In this document: positions 13,463 through 26,900 of the stretch, one piece after another
Numbering within the stretch: position 1 is the stretch's first letter
How the letters are laid out: each line of letters starts with the position of its first letter
NCBI GenBank assembly: GCA_947034895.1
Contig: OX344763.1
Location: 62,391,093-62,455,092 of the forward strand
Direction of reading: 5' to 3'
DNA: 64,000 nucleotides
From: Rhytidiadelphus loreus
Taxonomy: Eukaryota > Streptophyta > Bryopsida > Hypnales > Hylocomiaceae
The notes under the pieces: model-generated
Seen by the model: the letters and a program-made list of their open reading frames with translations, nothing else
The model's database searches: none
What the model was told of the DNA's origin: nothing
Position numbers and translations under genes: made by a program

Positions 13463-15263
13463 CTTGTGTGTGTGATTTTAATTTGGCGCTCATGCCACCT
13501 GTGCATATATTACATTGAAGTTGAAGTGAGAAATGGCATCCTAGACAGATTTGACTGTGTGAAAGCTGCACGACATCGTGACAACTTCAATTTCACTTCA
13601 TGGTGACTTCCCTCACTACAGAATGACTACCGTAGTCAGAACATCACATATGTATGAATTCCAAATGTCTAAGGGCACTATTGTATGACTGAAACGTGTC
13701 TACTCACTGAAAAGACAAGCAGGGCCGGAAGACCATGCATACAAAGGTTCAGCAGCAAATATTTGAAAAAGAATATACTTGAAACATTCCTTTTGTGTTT
13801 TATGGAATGTCTGTGAGATTGTATTGTGCAGAACACGTGTATTTGGGTGCAACTGCATACCTAACCACAGATTGTGGCATGTGATGACTGGCCAAAAAGA
13901 CTAAGATACTTGCTAATTCCAAGAAGGTTTTGTGTCCATGGACATAATTTGGCAATCGGACCTTAGTCTACATGTCAAAGAAGCTGCCACAAGCATACAA
14001 TTCTAAGTATTAAATTTTTAGTTGCATGTGAATGGCACATACCACTACCCAATTATAAAATTGAGGGCACAGACTTTTGGCACCTCAATATAATGTCACT
14101 GGTAGTAAGAGGGTAGAGAAAAGAGACTTCAACAGACCTTCATAGCACGACCCAATGCTCGAATCAGACCGGATGTGGTTCAAAATCTTCCTTCATTGGG
14201 GGCGGAGGGTGAAGGTTCAACGCTCTGTTCCACACAACTCAGCGCGTTAATAACAGCGATCTTGGGAATCAATCGCTTGAAGGGCACAAACAATACCTGC
14301 ATGGGGATAGAAGGTCATCAAATATAATTGGAAAACTGAGGGCACGGCTTCCACAATGCAGCAAAGTCACATGGGTGAAAGACTTGGTCATGAAGTGGAT
14401 TCTCTGCATGCACACAGAATCTCCCTAATCCTTTAAATCAGACATGGTTCTCTTACTAACACTGAATTTGTCGTCGAAGACAGACGAATAATTCCTCTCA
14501 AGACTTGGTCATCCCCTACTAGGCCCAATGTAGTTGAAAACACCGAATCTGTTTTGAATTCGATGTGAAGTTACTTTATCAGAACTTCTACATGACTAGA
14601 ACGAGTCATTTATGCCTCATACGCACCATTCACTGACAGATTAATGACTTCCATCAGTGACAGGAGAGTCGTGATGTATAACTAATGACTTCTGTAAGAC
14701 TGCGTACAAGCATACCCTATCCCAATGGCGACAAGGAGTAAATGAACCTTGTTTCAGCCACCTACTGTGCATGAAATCATATTGACGTGGTTCATTAAAT
14801 TTTGAGAATAACGTGCATGTCCAAGATTGTATACCTCATCATGATTTCGGGTTCAGTCACCGCAAATACACAAGCAATCATATGGAGATCAAGGGAAGAT
14901 CGTCAGAGTTTGCCATTTCAATTCTGACTGAAATGCGAAGTTGTCGAAGCCCTACAAATTAATGGCAAGCCGCCAACTGCCACCTCCCTCATCATGCCCA
15001 CTACCTGAGTATGAGTTGCACTTTAGAACGCAGATCTCTTAAACAGTACTCCCTCGCTGTAGTTTTGTTTCCTAGCAAAGAAGATCGATCTTCACACTCC
15101 GTCCAAACTGCTGGCCATGGAAGAATCAGAGTTCCCCAGGAGCTTGCATGTGCTTAACGGTGTCGGAAGAGCACGTCTTCGATCGTACTCCTGTGGACAG
15201 CTCTGCATCAGCGTGGAGTGAGGACCAAATTGTCTTTGCAGGTTCAAATTGCCGCGGACAAGC
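13463..15263. promoter_or_regulatory. Divergent intergenic region between element B's two genes
   Basis: About 1.8 kb separate the start codons of the leftward transposase and the rightward accessory gene, so both promoters should lie here. AATGACT/AGTCATT motifs occur near 13620, 14594, 14640 and 14683. No open frame with a recognisable domain was found. The promoter role is inferred from gene orientation only. Confidence 0.45.
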
Positions 15264-17502
15264 ATGGAATCAGCGCCGGACAGCCCACCGCATTTGAAAA
15301 CGGAGTATGAGCTCTTCCGCGATAAGAGGGTGGCGGAGAAGGACAAGGCATTGGAAAACGTTCTCATTGCCAAGGACTCCTTGTAAGTCAATTGCTATTC
15401 TACACGCCAGTGCTGTCCTACAGCGTGCACTTCGGAATATGTCTGAATTACTCGTTTCATAGATTCGTGAATTGAAATTTGGCTTTCTTTTCTGAGGGGC
15501 ACTTTCCACGCATCATTCCACCCGGTAGAGGCATGCCGCCATGAACAACTATAGCTTGCATTCAGCAATTGTCATTGGAATTCACAGAAAATTGGCTTGG
15601 CGGCGACACACTAGGGTTTTCAGAAGCTCTCCAATTAATTCCATAATGAGTGTTCCTCGGGTCTTGTGTAGTCGTTTTTTAGTCTCCCAGAAGTTGCAAT
15701 GAATAACTCGTGACTTCATGTGACTGTATCCTTGTCACGGTGGAGTCGTCTAGAAGAAACATTGTAGTCGTCGTAGTTCTTTAGAGAAACCTCGTCTCCT
15801 TAATGACTGAATGTAGTCATTAAAGCCATGTGGAACTATGCCGGGAGGGAGGTCTTGAAGTACTACATGCAACAGAGGTTGTGACTGCACCCAACCTGCG
15901 CAATACTTTTTCCACTTTAGTCTTCCACAGGGGTTCATTTGAATGGTTTTTGGCTGTCTTGTGGCAACTTGCCTAAGTGTGTGACAAACTTGCTCTTCTA
16001 CCAGAGTACCACTCTGCATGGCTTTAGGTTTGCTTCACTGCGTGTTCTTTCTTTCTGTCGCAGAGACATGGAATTAGGGAAGACTAAAAAGCCGGGTGAA
16101 GGTGCTCCCGCAAAGAAGGTGACAAGACTGAAAAGCACTATCTCCAGGCGGCGGGGCCTTCGAGGACAACGGGGGAAGAAGGAGCACAGTAGAGAAAACA
16201 TCGGTGCAAGAACTGTGTTGTCGACCGACATGTCCAGCGGTCACGATTATTCCTCAAAGGCGACGGAGTCCTATGACAAGACCATCGCAGCAGGTATGAT
16301 GAATCTAGCAATAGTGTGTTCCCATGTTCAACAGCAATCCACCAAGGAGGCGGCTGCCACAGGTACTTGGATTCTACGCTTTTTGTTTTGATTGCAACCC
16401 ATCGCAAGTCGGGGAGGAGGTTCAGGTTTGAATGCCGTGACACGGAAGTGTGTATTTTAGGTTTCGATCTCATTGTTCACATTACAAAGGGTTGTATCTC
16501 GTTTAGGTCGTCTAGATGCTGAAGCATGGGCGAACCTTAGTCGTCTTTCCCTACAGTTGAAGTTGGGGTTGTGTGCGGGGGCATTGAATTTCGCACTACT
16601 CTCGTTTATGACTCATTTGAAGGACAGTCGGACTCAAAATGTGATTGTTGAATGCACAGAGAAGGCTAAAGTCGTCTTCGACTCCAGTGAGGACGACTTG
16701 GACAAAGAAGAACCTCTCCGCCATCACAGGTTCAAACGTCCGAAGTTGACAGAGCCGACGCAGTTGCCCACGAAAGGGCCAATTGTGAGGCATCCTGGAC
16801 ACACCGCTCCATCCACAGGGGTGGGGTGTCCACCTTTCTGGTCCTGGGTCCCGGGGCAATGGATGCCTCAACAACAATCGCAGCCTCCGACAAGTTGGGG
16901 AACGGGTCCGCCGGCACCGTATCCTACTCCGTGGTCCGAGGTACCCTTTGCACCATCACAAGACAGTGAGGACCGCACATCCCGCCGCCGTAAGAAGAAT
17001 GCGTATGAGTTGGAGTCACGTGATCGTGCCAAGGCGGGAGTAAAGCCTAACCGAGTGTATGTTCAAGAGGGTGGAGAAGTGGATGGGGCCTGCACCGGGA
17101 AGAATGCTTGGGACGCGGCAATCCGAGACTTTGTCCCCAAAATCTTGGACATAAGTGTAGTAGAATGGTCGAACCATGCACCGCAAGCCTTGAAGAAACT
17201 AAGAGGGGCATTGGACAATGAGTTTGAGTACTTGGGACACCCCTTGAGCATGGTTGGGTTCCGCACAGCTGTAACCAGGTTCTTGAAGTCTGAGAGATCT
17301 AGGTTGAAGGCCAAGTGGCTGAAAGGCCACGAGGAATGTCCTCTACACGTAGATGCCGATCAATGGGATAGGTTGATTGAGTATTGGCAGACTGAAGCGC
17401 AGCAAGTGAAGGCGCAGAAGATGGCAGCTGCGCGGCAGAGCGTGAGGAACTACGACCAAGTTGGTCGGAAAGGGAAAGTAGGAAAGGAGATTGCTGTAGT
17501 GA
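15264..17502 (+). pseudogene. Element B accessory gene, 5' half (Transposase_24 / TNPA-like), cut by element C
   Basis: Exons 15264-15382, 16064-16293 and 16507-17502 join in phase across GTAAGT and GTATGA donors to about 448 codons. The N-terminus (MESAPDSPP) is followed by a charged helix, a basic stretch (SRRRGLRGQRGKK) and a proline-rich middle. Then comes a region like plant Transposase_24 (Ptta/En/Spm, PF03004): NAWDAAIRDFVPKI, VTRFLKSERSRLKAKWL and WDRLIEYWQTEAQQ followed by GRKGK. This domain is the DNA-binding accessory partner of CACTA transposases. The frame is interrupted at 17503 by element C. The rest of the gene resumes after 39485 and ends at 43192. The Transposase_24 call is by pattern from memory. 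Confidence 0.72.
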
Positions 17503-17531
17503 CATGCCATATTTAACTACTTTTGGACTAT
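17503..17531 (+). repeat. Element C left terminal inverted repeat
   Basis: 29 bases beginning CATGCCATATTTAACTAC and ending GGACTAT. They pair with 39454-39482 with one mismatch. Just inside lies an AAAGTCC block that recurs inside the right end and in the C-like remnants near 28.2 and 28.7 kb. Confidence 0.88.
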
Positions 17532-18605
17532 GTAAAGTCCAAAATTTAAAATCTCCCGATGTTTGGTGTTAGGCAATACAACGGGAGATTTTCCAATGCC
17601 TTCAAGGTTATTTTTGTGAGGGTGTTGCAAGGCTCGCGAGAGGTCCATTGAAACATAGGAACATGGATCTCAAGGTATACATTAACTCCAACTCATGAAG
17701 TAAATAGCCTTCAAATGCTTGCATAGTGTTTGGCAAGACATCGGGAGATATTCAGATACACTGAAGTTTATTTTCCTAAAGGTTAAATGATGAAGTAAAT
17801 GCTACCAGTTGGAATGGAGGTTTTAAAGGTGGTAACTAATTTACCTTGAAGTCCCCCGACAGAGAACAGACCTTATAAGGCGAGCCGGTTCATAAAGTAT
17901 ACCCTATATACTTTATTGTCTTCTACATCTTATGTCTTATTGAAGTATTCGTTGCGTGAACATAACGAATGTGAAAACTTAGCTTTATTCTATATTAACA
18001 TAGTAGTTGGCAATATTGCTATTTCAGAGCAATGACATCGTAGAATGAAGATAACGACAAAACAATGTCATTGACAATGGAATCAAAGAAATGAAGATGA
18101 ATATTGAGAACAGTAATTAGGAAGGGAAAAATGTCTTGCAACATTGTAATAATCCCTTAGAACATTGAGTACAAGAAAAGAAAGAATAGCAAAGTTAACG
18201 GAGCATGGGCATTTGCTATGCCTATGAAATGAGATTTGGAGATTGCCCTTGAGAAATAACAAGAACTTGTACATTCTATTGTTCCTTGGTAAAATAGTCA
18301 TCCCACACACAGCAGCTTCCAGAAGAACCATTGAACTAACTAAACTAAAAGATATAGAGAACTATTTCTCTGGAAAACGGACGTAGCCACTGTGAAGCTG
18401 AACAGAAGGAAGCAACGGGAGACCTCCCGATAGCAGTGTCACTATCACAGTGAACAAAAGAAATCATCGGGAGATATCCCGATAGCCGTGGCATTGTCAC
18501 ACCGAAGAAAAGAAATCATCGGTAGATATCCCGATAGTAGTGCCACTATCACAATGCATCGGGAGAGGTCCCGATAGACGTATTGCGCCACGATACGTTA
18601 GTCGA
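17532..18605. repeat. Element C left subterminal region with palindromic CGGGAG motifs
   Basis: Full or half copies of the motif family occur near 17551, 17580, 17742, 18413, 18475, 18518 and 18559, for example ATCGGGAGATATCCCGATAG. The four copies at 18413-18580 are spaced about 40-60 bp apart, just downstream of the leftward gene's stop codon. By analogy with CACTA elements these are candidate binding sites for an element-encoded protein. No gene is seen. Confidence 0.65.
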
Positions 18606-21600
18606 TCACGGGTCCACCTCGTTTGACCTATTCAAATTCTCCAGGGCAGCTTCTTTGCTTTTCATAGAAATAGTACGTGATTTTGGGTTAACTTTCTTGG
18701 ACCAATTCGCGTACACTGCACAAGATGCGTCCACCCAAGTGGGAGGCCTGTTTTCAACAACCCATTTCCCGTACCAACAATTTTGGTATATCAATTCCAT
18801 CGTATTTTCGGAATTATCTGGTCTCCAATATTGGAACATAAACTTTCCGTGGTTCTCATGCCCTGCCTCTTTGCAAACGTCGGACAGTGCTCTTCCTTGC
18901 CAGACAGCACAGATTGAGGGGTCTTCAGGTCTAAGCAGAACCCATGAACCTAGGCGAATATCAACCCAAGGATTGAAGCTTTCCCTTGGCGCCTCATTTG
19001 CGGGTCCGCAATAAGGTTCAAATTCCTCTTCCTTAGGAATGATGTCGATCGGGTTCATCGTCGGCCCCTGGCAAGATGCTTCTTGCACCCTCCAATCGTA
19101 CTTTGGCCAGAAGCCTTCAACCAATTCCGAAGGACAGTCGGGAAGGGTCTCCTTGAGCTGAAGCAGTACATGTTTCCAGTATTCAACGTATGGAGCAAAG
19201 GCGGCCGCAAATCCCTCGCATTTGGACATTCCGTTTTCCCAGTACTCAATGTACTTTTCAATTCCTAACAGAATCAAACCCTTGCTTAAGGTCGCTTTTC
19301 GTGCCACTTCCATTGCTTTTTCTTGATTTCCCATGGCTTCCGGAACTTCGCTGCCCCACATGGGCTTGAAAGGAACAGGTTTAGGGCAACCCCCAGGGAG
19401 CTTCAGACAACCCATGCGGTCTTTCTTCCACAGACATCGAGAAGGTCTATCAGATGGTAGCCACTGTGAATCAATTGCGGACTTCTTATACTTCATGACG
19501 GGGACTCCATCACTATCCACGTAGAACCGAAAGAGGTGCATTTCCCCCAAACCAATTAGTTTACCTGTGCCACTACATAGGTACCCCTTGACAAACGACT
19601 TAAAATCCGCCACCTCTTGGATGAATTCTGGCATGAATGACAATTCCTGGGACTCCATGAAAGCTTTCATGAGGTCCGCGACAACAAACGTATTCTTGCT
19701 CTTTAAAGCCTTGGAGAGGTGGCTGAAATACGCATCAATGTCCTCATGAGTATGTCCGACTAGTAGAAAACCGACCTGAATTTCCTTAAAGACTCCTCGC
19801 GCAGTAAGCAAAGACAAGAAAGCCATGAGATACTGGTTCTTGTTATCTTTGGCGGAATTGTCAAGCTGAAGATAGAGTTTCTTAGGAAGGGGGCGAGATC
19901 CACGTCGACCTTCCTCTGGAATGAATTTCAAGGCGTCCATACACCTAGATTTCCCTCTAAGTAACGCGTCGAACATTGCATTTGCGGGCGGATAGGGGAA
20001 GAGGTCGCCCGTCTCCCGAATTGGTGGACCTTCAAGTCGCCGAAACAGTCTAGCCAAAGATGAAATGGTGAAGTTTGAGTCGCCCGGCCAGCACGCTGGT
20101 CCATAATGGGCATATGCACCGTCGGCATGACCATGAGCCACCATTCCAGTGACACTCATGGGAAGCTGACCCAAACCTTGTGTGGCCTTTGTCGTCACCC
20201 GCATTCTTGGGAGAGCCATCTTCCTTGTATCCATCTTGTCATGAATAATGCATAATATCTCCTGAGGGTTCTTTTTGGATTCTTCACGCCACGAGGCATA
20301 CAGACGACGACAAGATGCTTGATGATTAAGATGTTCAGTTCGTTGCTTCATGAACTCCACGGAGTCCGAGCTTCCTTTTGCTGATTTCAGAATGAACTGT
20401 TGTAGTTCATCGCACTTCGTACACTTCGCGAAAGAGCTCCCAACAGGCTTAATCGAGACGTTGTTGAAGTGCTCTTTCTTTATTCTACTAATAGTAGCTT
20501 GGCTCACTGGAGGAAGGCCATACTACACATTCAGCTGCAAGTTCGAGAAAACAGAAGCCTAAGCGTTGAAGGCAGTGACAGTTTTAAAATGAAACCAGCA
20601 GACTTAGCAATCACAACTGAAATAGTGAAGACAAGTGATTACGACAAGAATCATTGGGAAAAGTCCCACTGAGAAGTCAAACCAAATCAAGTAGCAGAAG
20701 AGATCTGTATTGGGAGATGTCCCACAGAGAAGACAAATGAACTGCAATCCCTATACAGATACTCATCGGGAGTTCTCCCGATGACAGTGCACTCCGTGAA
20801 ATCCAGTAATGACCAAAACCAGAATAATTGTGGGTTCATCGAAGTACCTCATTGGCGTCAGCATGAACGCGCTTCCAGTTGTTCCCAACAAGGAGAAACT
20901 TCCATGTGTCGACTCTCCCATTTCCAATGCAGCGCATTTGGTGCAGCATTTGGTCAGCAGTGTTGTCGATGATAGCTTTCATTGTACCCGTGGCCTGTAC
21001 AGTTCGAAGTCGAGGGCGCTTGATTCCTTTGTTTCCGTGCGTGGAAGAAACAACACCCAATTTGTACTTATCAATGAAATTGTGGTAGGTGGACTTCGAG
21101 ATTCCGTGAATTATGTACCACACTATGCCACAAACATCCACTCCTTCCAACGTAATGTACTTCCGCTTCCGTGTCCACTCCACAGTGTGCAATTGTCCAC
21201 CAATGGCGATTCCATACTCTCGACGCTCTTCAAAAGACTTCGAAAAAAAACTCTACCTGACCTTCATCGTTTTTCACGGGGAAAAAATTGGCAGCACACA
21301 TTTTCGCAACACTTCTCCGAACTGACTTTTTGAATTTCAGAGTCTGTCGTTCTGCGTATGAACTGTGTCTCCTTCTGACACAGGGAGGGTTGACGAACAA
21401 TAAAGTGATAGGGCGCCTTCTCTCTTCCACCTAGATAGGCCAGAGGATCTTGTACATCAGGGAAGGCGGCGAAGTGATCCAATGTATCCTTCAAACACCG
21501 ACCACCAGGGAACCAGCAGTCCAAAAGGGGCCACCGATCATGGGTCATGATCACGTCTGGATTACCCACAAAAACGTCAAGCACTGTCACACCTACGTGG

Positions 21601-22238
21601 TCATCACCAAGGGTAGAACTCTGAAAGTAATTGTCCGCCCTCCAACAACTTATTCGCCCAGATGACATAAGCACACCAAGGGAATCCAGTCGATGCACCT
21701 CTTGGCCGGTCCACTCTTCCTGACGAATAAATGGGCTTCCGTCCACATGGGGATCCGTACTAAATTTGACAATGTCGGCGGCCCTCCACAGCACTGTCCG
21801 ATTTAGAACATCCATTAGCGTCCGAACACCTCTCTGGCAAGGAGTGATTCTTAGGCGCTCAGCTTCAACGACGATCGATGAAGGCCGTAGGAGAACAAAT
21901 ATCCACGGCTCCAACAGGATCGGCACACCAAGCCACTCACCCTGCGGTCGAGTCTCCACAACAGACCCCAGTCCAACTTCGCCGAATCCCGGAAGATAAA
22001 GCTTGACTATGTCACCATTATTGAATGGTGCAGTCCCTACGGAAGATTCTTGAGAGTCAGCCTCCCCGGTATATTCGCCAACGTATGGGGTGATGGCATC
22101 ATTGAAAGATTCGGAGGCCGAATCCATTGTCTCCGATTCACTGACTCCAGAAAACATATTGCGAAGAAAAGTAATGATATTGAACCTGCCAAAGAAAAGA
22201 GTCCATGTTAGTCCGCACAATAGCAGGAAAGACAACAT
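18606..22238 (-). CDS. Element C transposase: DUF8039-like region plus DUF7869 (RNase-H-like) domain
   Basis: The coding order on the minus strand is 22238 to about 21260, then about 21250-20848, then 20522-18606. The last junction is supported by a GTACTT donor, a GTAG acceptor and preserved phase. The first segment has a DUF8039-like stretch (NNGDIVKLYLPGFGEV ... VLWRAADI) and a CCENVCC cluster. The second has VCGIVWYIIHGISKSTY. The last exon has CTKC at about residues 29-32, HDKMD (90-93), LYLQLDNSAKDNKN (Asp216) and VGHTHEDIDAYFS (Asp256/258). That is the DUF7869 pattern, and the three acidic positions are a plausible DDE-type catalytic triad. A one-base frame change near 21240-21275, beside a run of T, suggests either a frameshift or a small intron. 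The last exon (about 640 codons) is otherwise open. The role as C's transposase is inferred. Confidence 0.72.
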
Positions 22239-23222
22239 TGTGTAAACGTTGGTGGATAAACAACGTGCATGGATACCATGTGACCCACTACCAGAAAAAG
22301 AAAAGAACGAAGAAGAAACAGAAATGGAAAGGACAGCCCCAACATAGGTAACAACAGAAGTTTCCCATTAGGATTGTGGACATATGCTTGCCATCAGGTC
22401 AATTGCAGTTGGTAACAACGGGAGGTCTCCCGCTGGTAAGAGCAGGAGATCTACCTCTGGAAACAACGGGATATCTCCCGCTGGTTAGAACGGGACTCCT
22501 CCCTCTACAAACAACGGGAGATCTCCCGCTGGTTAGAACGGGACATCTCCCGATGAAAACAACGGGACGTCTCTCAATGGTTAGAACGGGACATCTCTCA
22601 TGGAGAGTTCTTGACAGCGGGATATCTCCCGATGTTTCGAACGACAGATCTGTCGATAGAAGTAAGAAGACATCATCTACTGTCGCGGATTCAGGGATCC
22701 AGAATATAACATTCACTACATACGAAAGTCAATACACGTAGTATACGGCCGTATAATGTACGATACGGCGACGACTGCACCACTGCGGCATACGACTTCG
22801 TTGCTTTGTCCAGTGGCGCAGTGAACAGTTACGGTCTCCACTCAGGAGAACATATTTATGGACGGCCTTTGCAACTAGCATGCACACTGACGTTTACAGT
22901 AGTACCCTCAACACAAGAAAACTTATGTGGGCACATTTCATACTAGTTCAGCATTGCACGCAAGAATCCTCCTTCACCAACTAGCACTCACACGTTACTC
23001 AACTGATGTTTCAGTATCAGACTAACAACTTCTTAAGGGAGGACAATCAAATGATTAGAGAAAGTGACCTTCCGCTCGTTCGTCACGGCTGGATTCAATT
23101 GACCTGTCATTGCTCCTCTGAACATTCTATAATCTAATGGAAATACTGAATTGTCCGTGAAAGCCTGTACCTCTGGCGAATAGGATTGGAACAAATCATA
23201 CCTAGAGAGAAAATCAAGAACT
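22239..23222. promoter_or_regulatory. Probable promoter region of element C with motif array
   Basis: This region lies upstream of the leftward transposase start and before any rightward exon. It holds the 24-bp-periodic array at 22416-22607 and a further palindrome near 22617. Promoter function is inferred from position. A long frame across the array is an octapeptide repeat and is treated here as a by-product of the 24-bp period. Confidence 0.45.
22416..22607. repeat. Eight-unit array with exact 24-bp period of the CGGGAG motif
   Basis: Motif starts fall at 22416, 22440, 22464, 22488, 22512, 22536, 22560 and 22584, exactly 24 bp apart. Units alternate between CAACGGGAGATCTCCCG-type and GAACGGGACATCTCCCG-type, so the higher-order unit is 48 bp. 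The spacing places sites on nearly the same helix face. Because 24 is a multiple of three, both strands stay open and would read as octapeptides such as TTGDLPLV and RTGHLPMK. Confidence 0.85.
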
Positions 23223-23483
23223 ATGACGGATCTTCAAGCGCCTCACATTCCACAGGCGCTAGCAACGACCGACGCGACGATATCCACACTCCTCGATCGC
23301 CACTGCTCGGCTCGTTCACGTTTGCTCCAAAAGAAGAAGCAACGTCGAGCGGGGGATTGCAAGAATACATTGGGTTGGATTCTAGAGCTCTCGTTTCCCG
23401 CCTTGATTTGGAAAGGATCTACTGGTCCAACATTTTGACTTCCACGTGCGCTCTTCAAGGTCGTGCAGCACTGATGAGCCCAG
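23223..23483 (+). CDS. Possible exon in element C, unrecognised
   Basis: An open stretch rich in Ser, Thr and charged residues that ends at a GTAGGA donor at 23484. Two frames are open here, one starting MTDLQAPHIPQAL. It could be a 5' exon of the rightward gene whose main exons begin at 31869, but no acceptor pairing can be shown. Its GC content is higher than in the following 6 kb. Confidence 0.2.
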
Positions 23484-23920
23484 GTAGGATCTTAAGATGC
23501 GATCTTGTTTGGGAATGTTGACTGCATTCTTGGACAGTGCGCTTCACTGACTGCTGAAATGCCGCGCATGAATTACCTTGCTAGAAATTCGAGCCCTTTC
23601 TAGAACTTCATGGGGGTACGTGCAGCCTTTGAATTCGACTGTCATTGAGATTCTTCAAACCCGCAGCATTCACTGCGGCTATCAACGGTTAGTTCCAGCT
23701 CCAACCTCGGCATTTCTCGGGTTCTTTATTCAACATTGAACACTTGTGCATTCACTCGTCTGTTAGTGCATGCGGTCTACTCTTCTTCTTTTATTGTGGA
23801 CACAAATCAAACAGAATTTCATTACTAACACAAGAAAAATTTAAAAGGCACAAGTTGCCTATTAAAGAGAGCGGTTTGCTTTGGGTCAATCTTCAGGGTT
23901 CAGGATTCAGGTTCAACGGT

Positions 23921-23962
23921 CTAGGGTTTAGGGTTTAGGGTTTAGGCTTCAAGGTTTAGGGT
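23921..23962. repeat. Short plant telomere-like repeat
   Basis: Three to four perfect TTTAGGG units plus degenerate neighbours. This is the plant telomere unit. The tract is far too short for a telomere and marks the left border of an AT-rich block. Confidence 0.75.
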
Positions 23963-23966
23963 CCAC

Positions 23967-26900
23967 GGTTTTAGTAAACCCGTGTGGGTGGGAGCCGGTG
24001 GGACCTATTCTAAGATAAGAAGGCAAAAAGGCAAAAAGAAGGTGAAGGGGAGGGAAAATAGAAAAAAGGAGGGGGAGAGGAAAAAGAAAAAGGAAAAAAA
24101 CATAAAAATAATTGTGCTTTTAAATCAATTAACAATTAAAAACAACATTCTAACATCAATACCTTAAAGAAGTTAGAGAGTTTGACCTCGTCATTCATTA
24201 TCAATCACAAATGTAGAGGCTTTGCTCGCTTCATTTAGTTAAGTGTGCAAAGTAAAAGTTGAATAAAAATAAAAATAAAAATACTATGGTAATATTTGTT
24301 CTAATTTCTTTTGTATGTAACATTGAGATATCCCTGGTTGTGTGTTCATTGATCATTCTCTTTATACCATTGGAGAGTTTGACTTAATGAGGGTTGAATG
24401 TACTAGTAAAGTTGTATCATTGCTAACCTTCTAGATGTATGATGGATTTGTAAGAAATTTTTAAGACTATAAAATTAATGGAATTAAATTATGAAAAATA
24501 GATTATAGGAGTTTTTGATGTCATTCTTGGCATTGGCAAAAAAGCTTTCAATGAGTACAAATACACCAAAGTTGTTTTGCACTTTTGGTTCTTAAGTGTG
24601 AAAGTTAAAGGGTTCCAATTGAATTTTGTTTTTATAAATTTAATTTAATTATGGATAAATTATTCTAAAAATTTAAAATTATAAGAATACGTAGAGAAAT
24701 CACATAAAACACTTGAACAAGTTAGTATAATGCCACACAAGTTGTTTATAAGTCAAACTTTGAAAAAATTACATTGATCTTAAATTAAAAGAAGATTATA
24801 AGAAAAATTTCTTTGTATAATAAGAAGAAGAAAAGTTTTAAATTCAATTCATAAATCAATTAAAATTTCTGTAAATAATTAAATAAATCCTTAATAGAAT
24901 TTAAAAATAAAAAATAAAAATTTCTAAAACAATGTTCAAATGAATGCATCGTAAAATAATATTATTTGCAGTTTAACGGTCAATGTTCTTCTATTATTAT
25001 TTAATTAGAGTACTTTCAAATTAAGATAATAAAAACATTAATAAAATTATTAAGCATTGTTGAAGGAAAAACAAATCAATAATGATAAATTGATTAAAAA
25101 TTCAATATAGTGAATGAAATTATGTAAAATGAAGTGAAAATAAATGAAATCGTATAGTGAAGTGAAGGAAATGTAAAATGATTGCAATAAAAGTTGTCAT
25201 TTTATTTTTACAAAATAAAATATGTGACTGTTCAAATAGGAGCATACATAAATGAAAATTATTGCTTTGTGAAAGCATCAATAATTATGATTGATAGATA
25301 AATTTTCTAAATCATCATAGTTTTAATATGTGATTGGTAAATCATTCTATATATTAATTCTGTCATGTCCTAAACTACGTTTTTTAATAACATGGCAATT
25401 TGGGGCAACTCACTACACCTACTGTTTTAACAACATTACACCCATTGAGATGTTCAATTATTTTTCAATTCCATATTAACTACATTGTTAACAATCATTC
25501 TAGTATTTTGAATCATTCTTTACATTTGTCTAGTTACTATTTTTTTCCTATATGTTGTACAATTTCAAATGATCTGTTTTTTTTGAAGCATGTACTAGAC
25601 AACTTGTCTAGAAGAATGAATCCAATGAAGAACCACCATTTTGGACATTTTTTCATACAAACATGACCTTGTGAAGTGCAGCTACCCTATTTTTAGTAGG
25701 GCCAAATTTGTTTTTTTGTCATTTCAAATGTTGATATCTTGTAATCTACATTGTGGAAATTTCTGAAAATTTTTCCTCATCTTCTGAAACCAACATAGTA
25801 CAAGATCCTATGGTTACAAGTGTCTGAATTTTTTTTCTCTTCTAAATTTGATACTTGTACTAGAAATGGCAGTTTTGGAGTAGTTTTGGTGAAAACATAG
25901 TAAAAAAACTGTAGGAAATAAAATGAGTGGATATGAAGGAATCTCATGTGAATTAAAAGAATCTCATGTGAATTAAAAGAATCTTCATCAAAATTGTGCT
26001 CTCGTAAAAAAGGAATCTCATGGTTGAATCGTAAAAAAGTAATCTGATGATTACTAAGCTTATTACTGTGCAAATTGAGCTGATTACTGTGCCCGCAAGT
26101 AGACCATCCAGGACTCAGTCTTCAATATGCTTATTGTTCATCACTTTAAAGTATTGGCCTACTTTGACCTATCTGAGAGTGAGACCCCACGGGGTAGGAG
26201 GGACATCCCTTTATAGTGCCTTCCCTATCAATAAAGTAAAAATCAGAAACTTTGCAAGACTACCAATATCTAAACTAAAATGAACATGTAAGACAACTCC
26301 AAACACGTCACTTAGATCAAATAATTAGCCATCATAAGCTACAATTCATCATAACTTGTAAATAAACTATGCAGAGTCGTGTTTGAAACTCCGAGATCAC
26401 ATAGATCACATCACAGTCACTATATGATAGAGTTACCAAAATATCTCTGTCAATGTAGTCATACTAAAAATTCTAAATCGTGCCAATAGATTTGATGTTG
26501 CCGCGATTGTGCCACGTCAATTGGTATTAATTAATTATGCATTGTAGGCGTTGCACCAACCAAGACGGCTTCACCAAAGCAATTTGGTGTGGAAAAAGAA
26601 AATATATTTTTTTGTTGAATGATGGTTGAAAAAAAAAAATTCTAAAATAATAGGATGTGGGAAGGCCCAAAAACATTCTTTGCCATGTCATACGAACAAG
26701 TATTGGGATAATACATCAATAATTGACAAGTCAATTGATTTCTACACATATTTCTTCTGTGCTTATTCATCTATAATTACCCATTTAATAAAAGCTTCAT
26801 TTATAGAATTTCAATTCCAATAATCTTAGATAATCCATAGTCCATAATGAACAATGCATGTCCAACTAGATGAAGAAAATATGATCTCTCTACATATATA

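Noticed and set aside
22376..22741. Octapeptide-repeat protein gene
   Set aside because: The frame is open on both strands because the array period is 24 bp. Regulatory repeats explain it more simply, although translation is not excluded.
23921..23962. Chromosome end or internal telomere array
   Set aside because: Only a few TTTAGGG units, with normal sequence on both sides.
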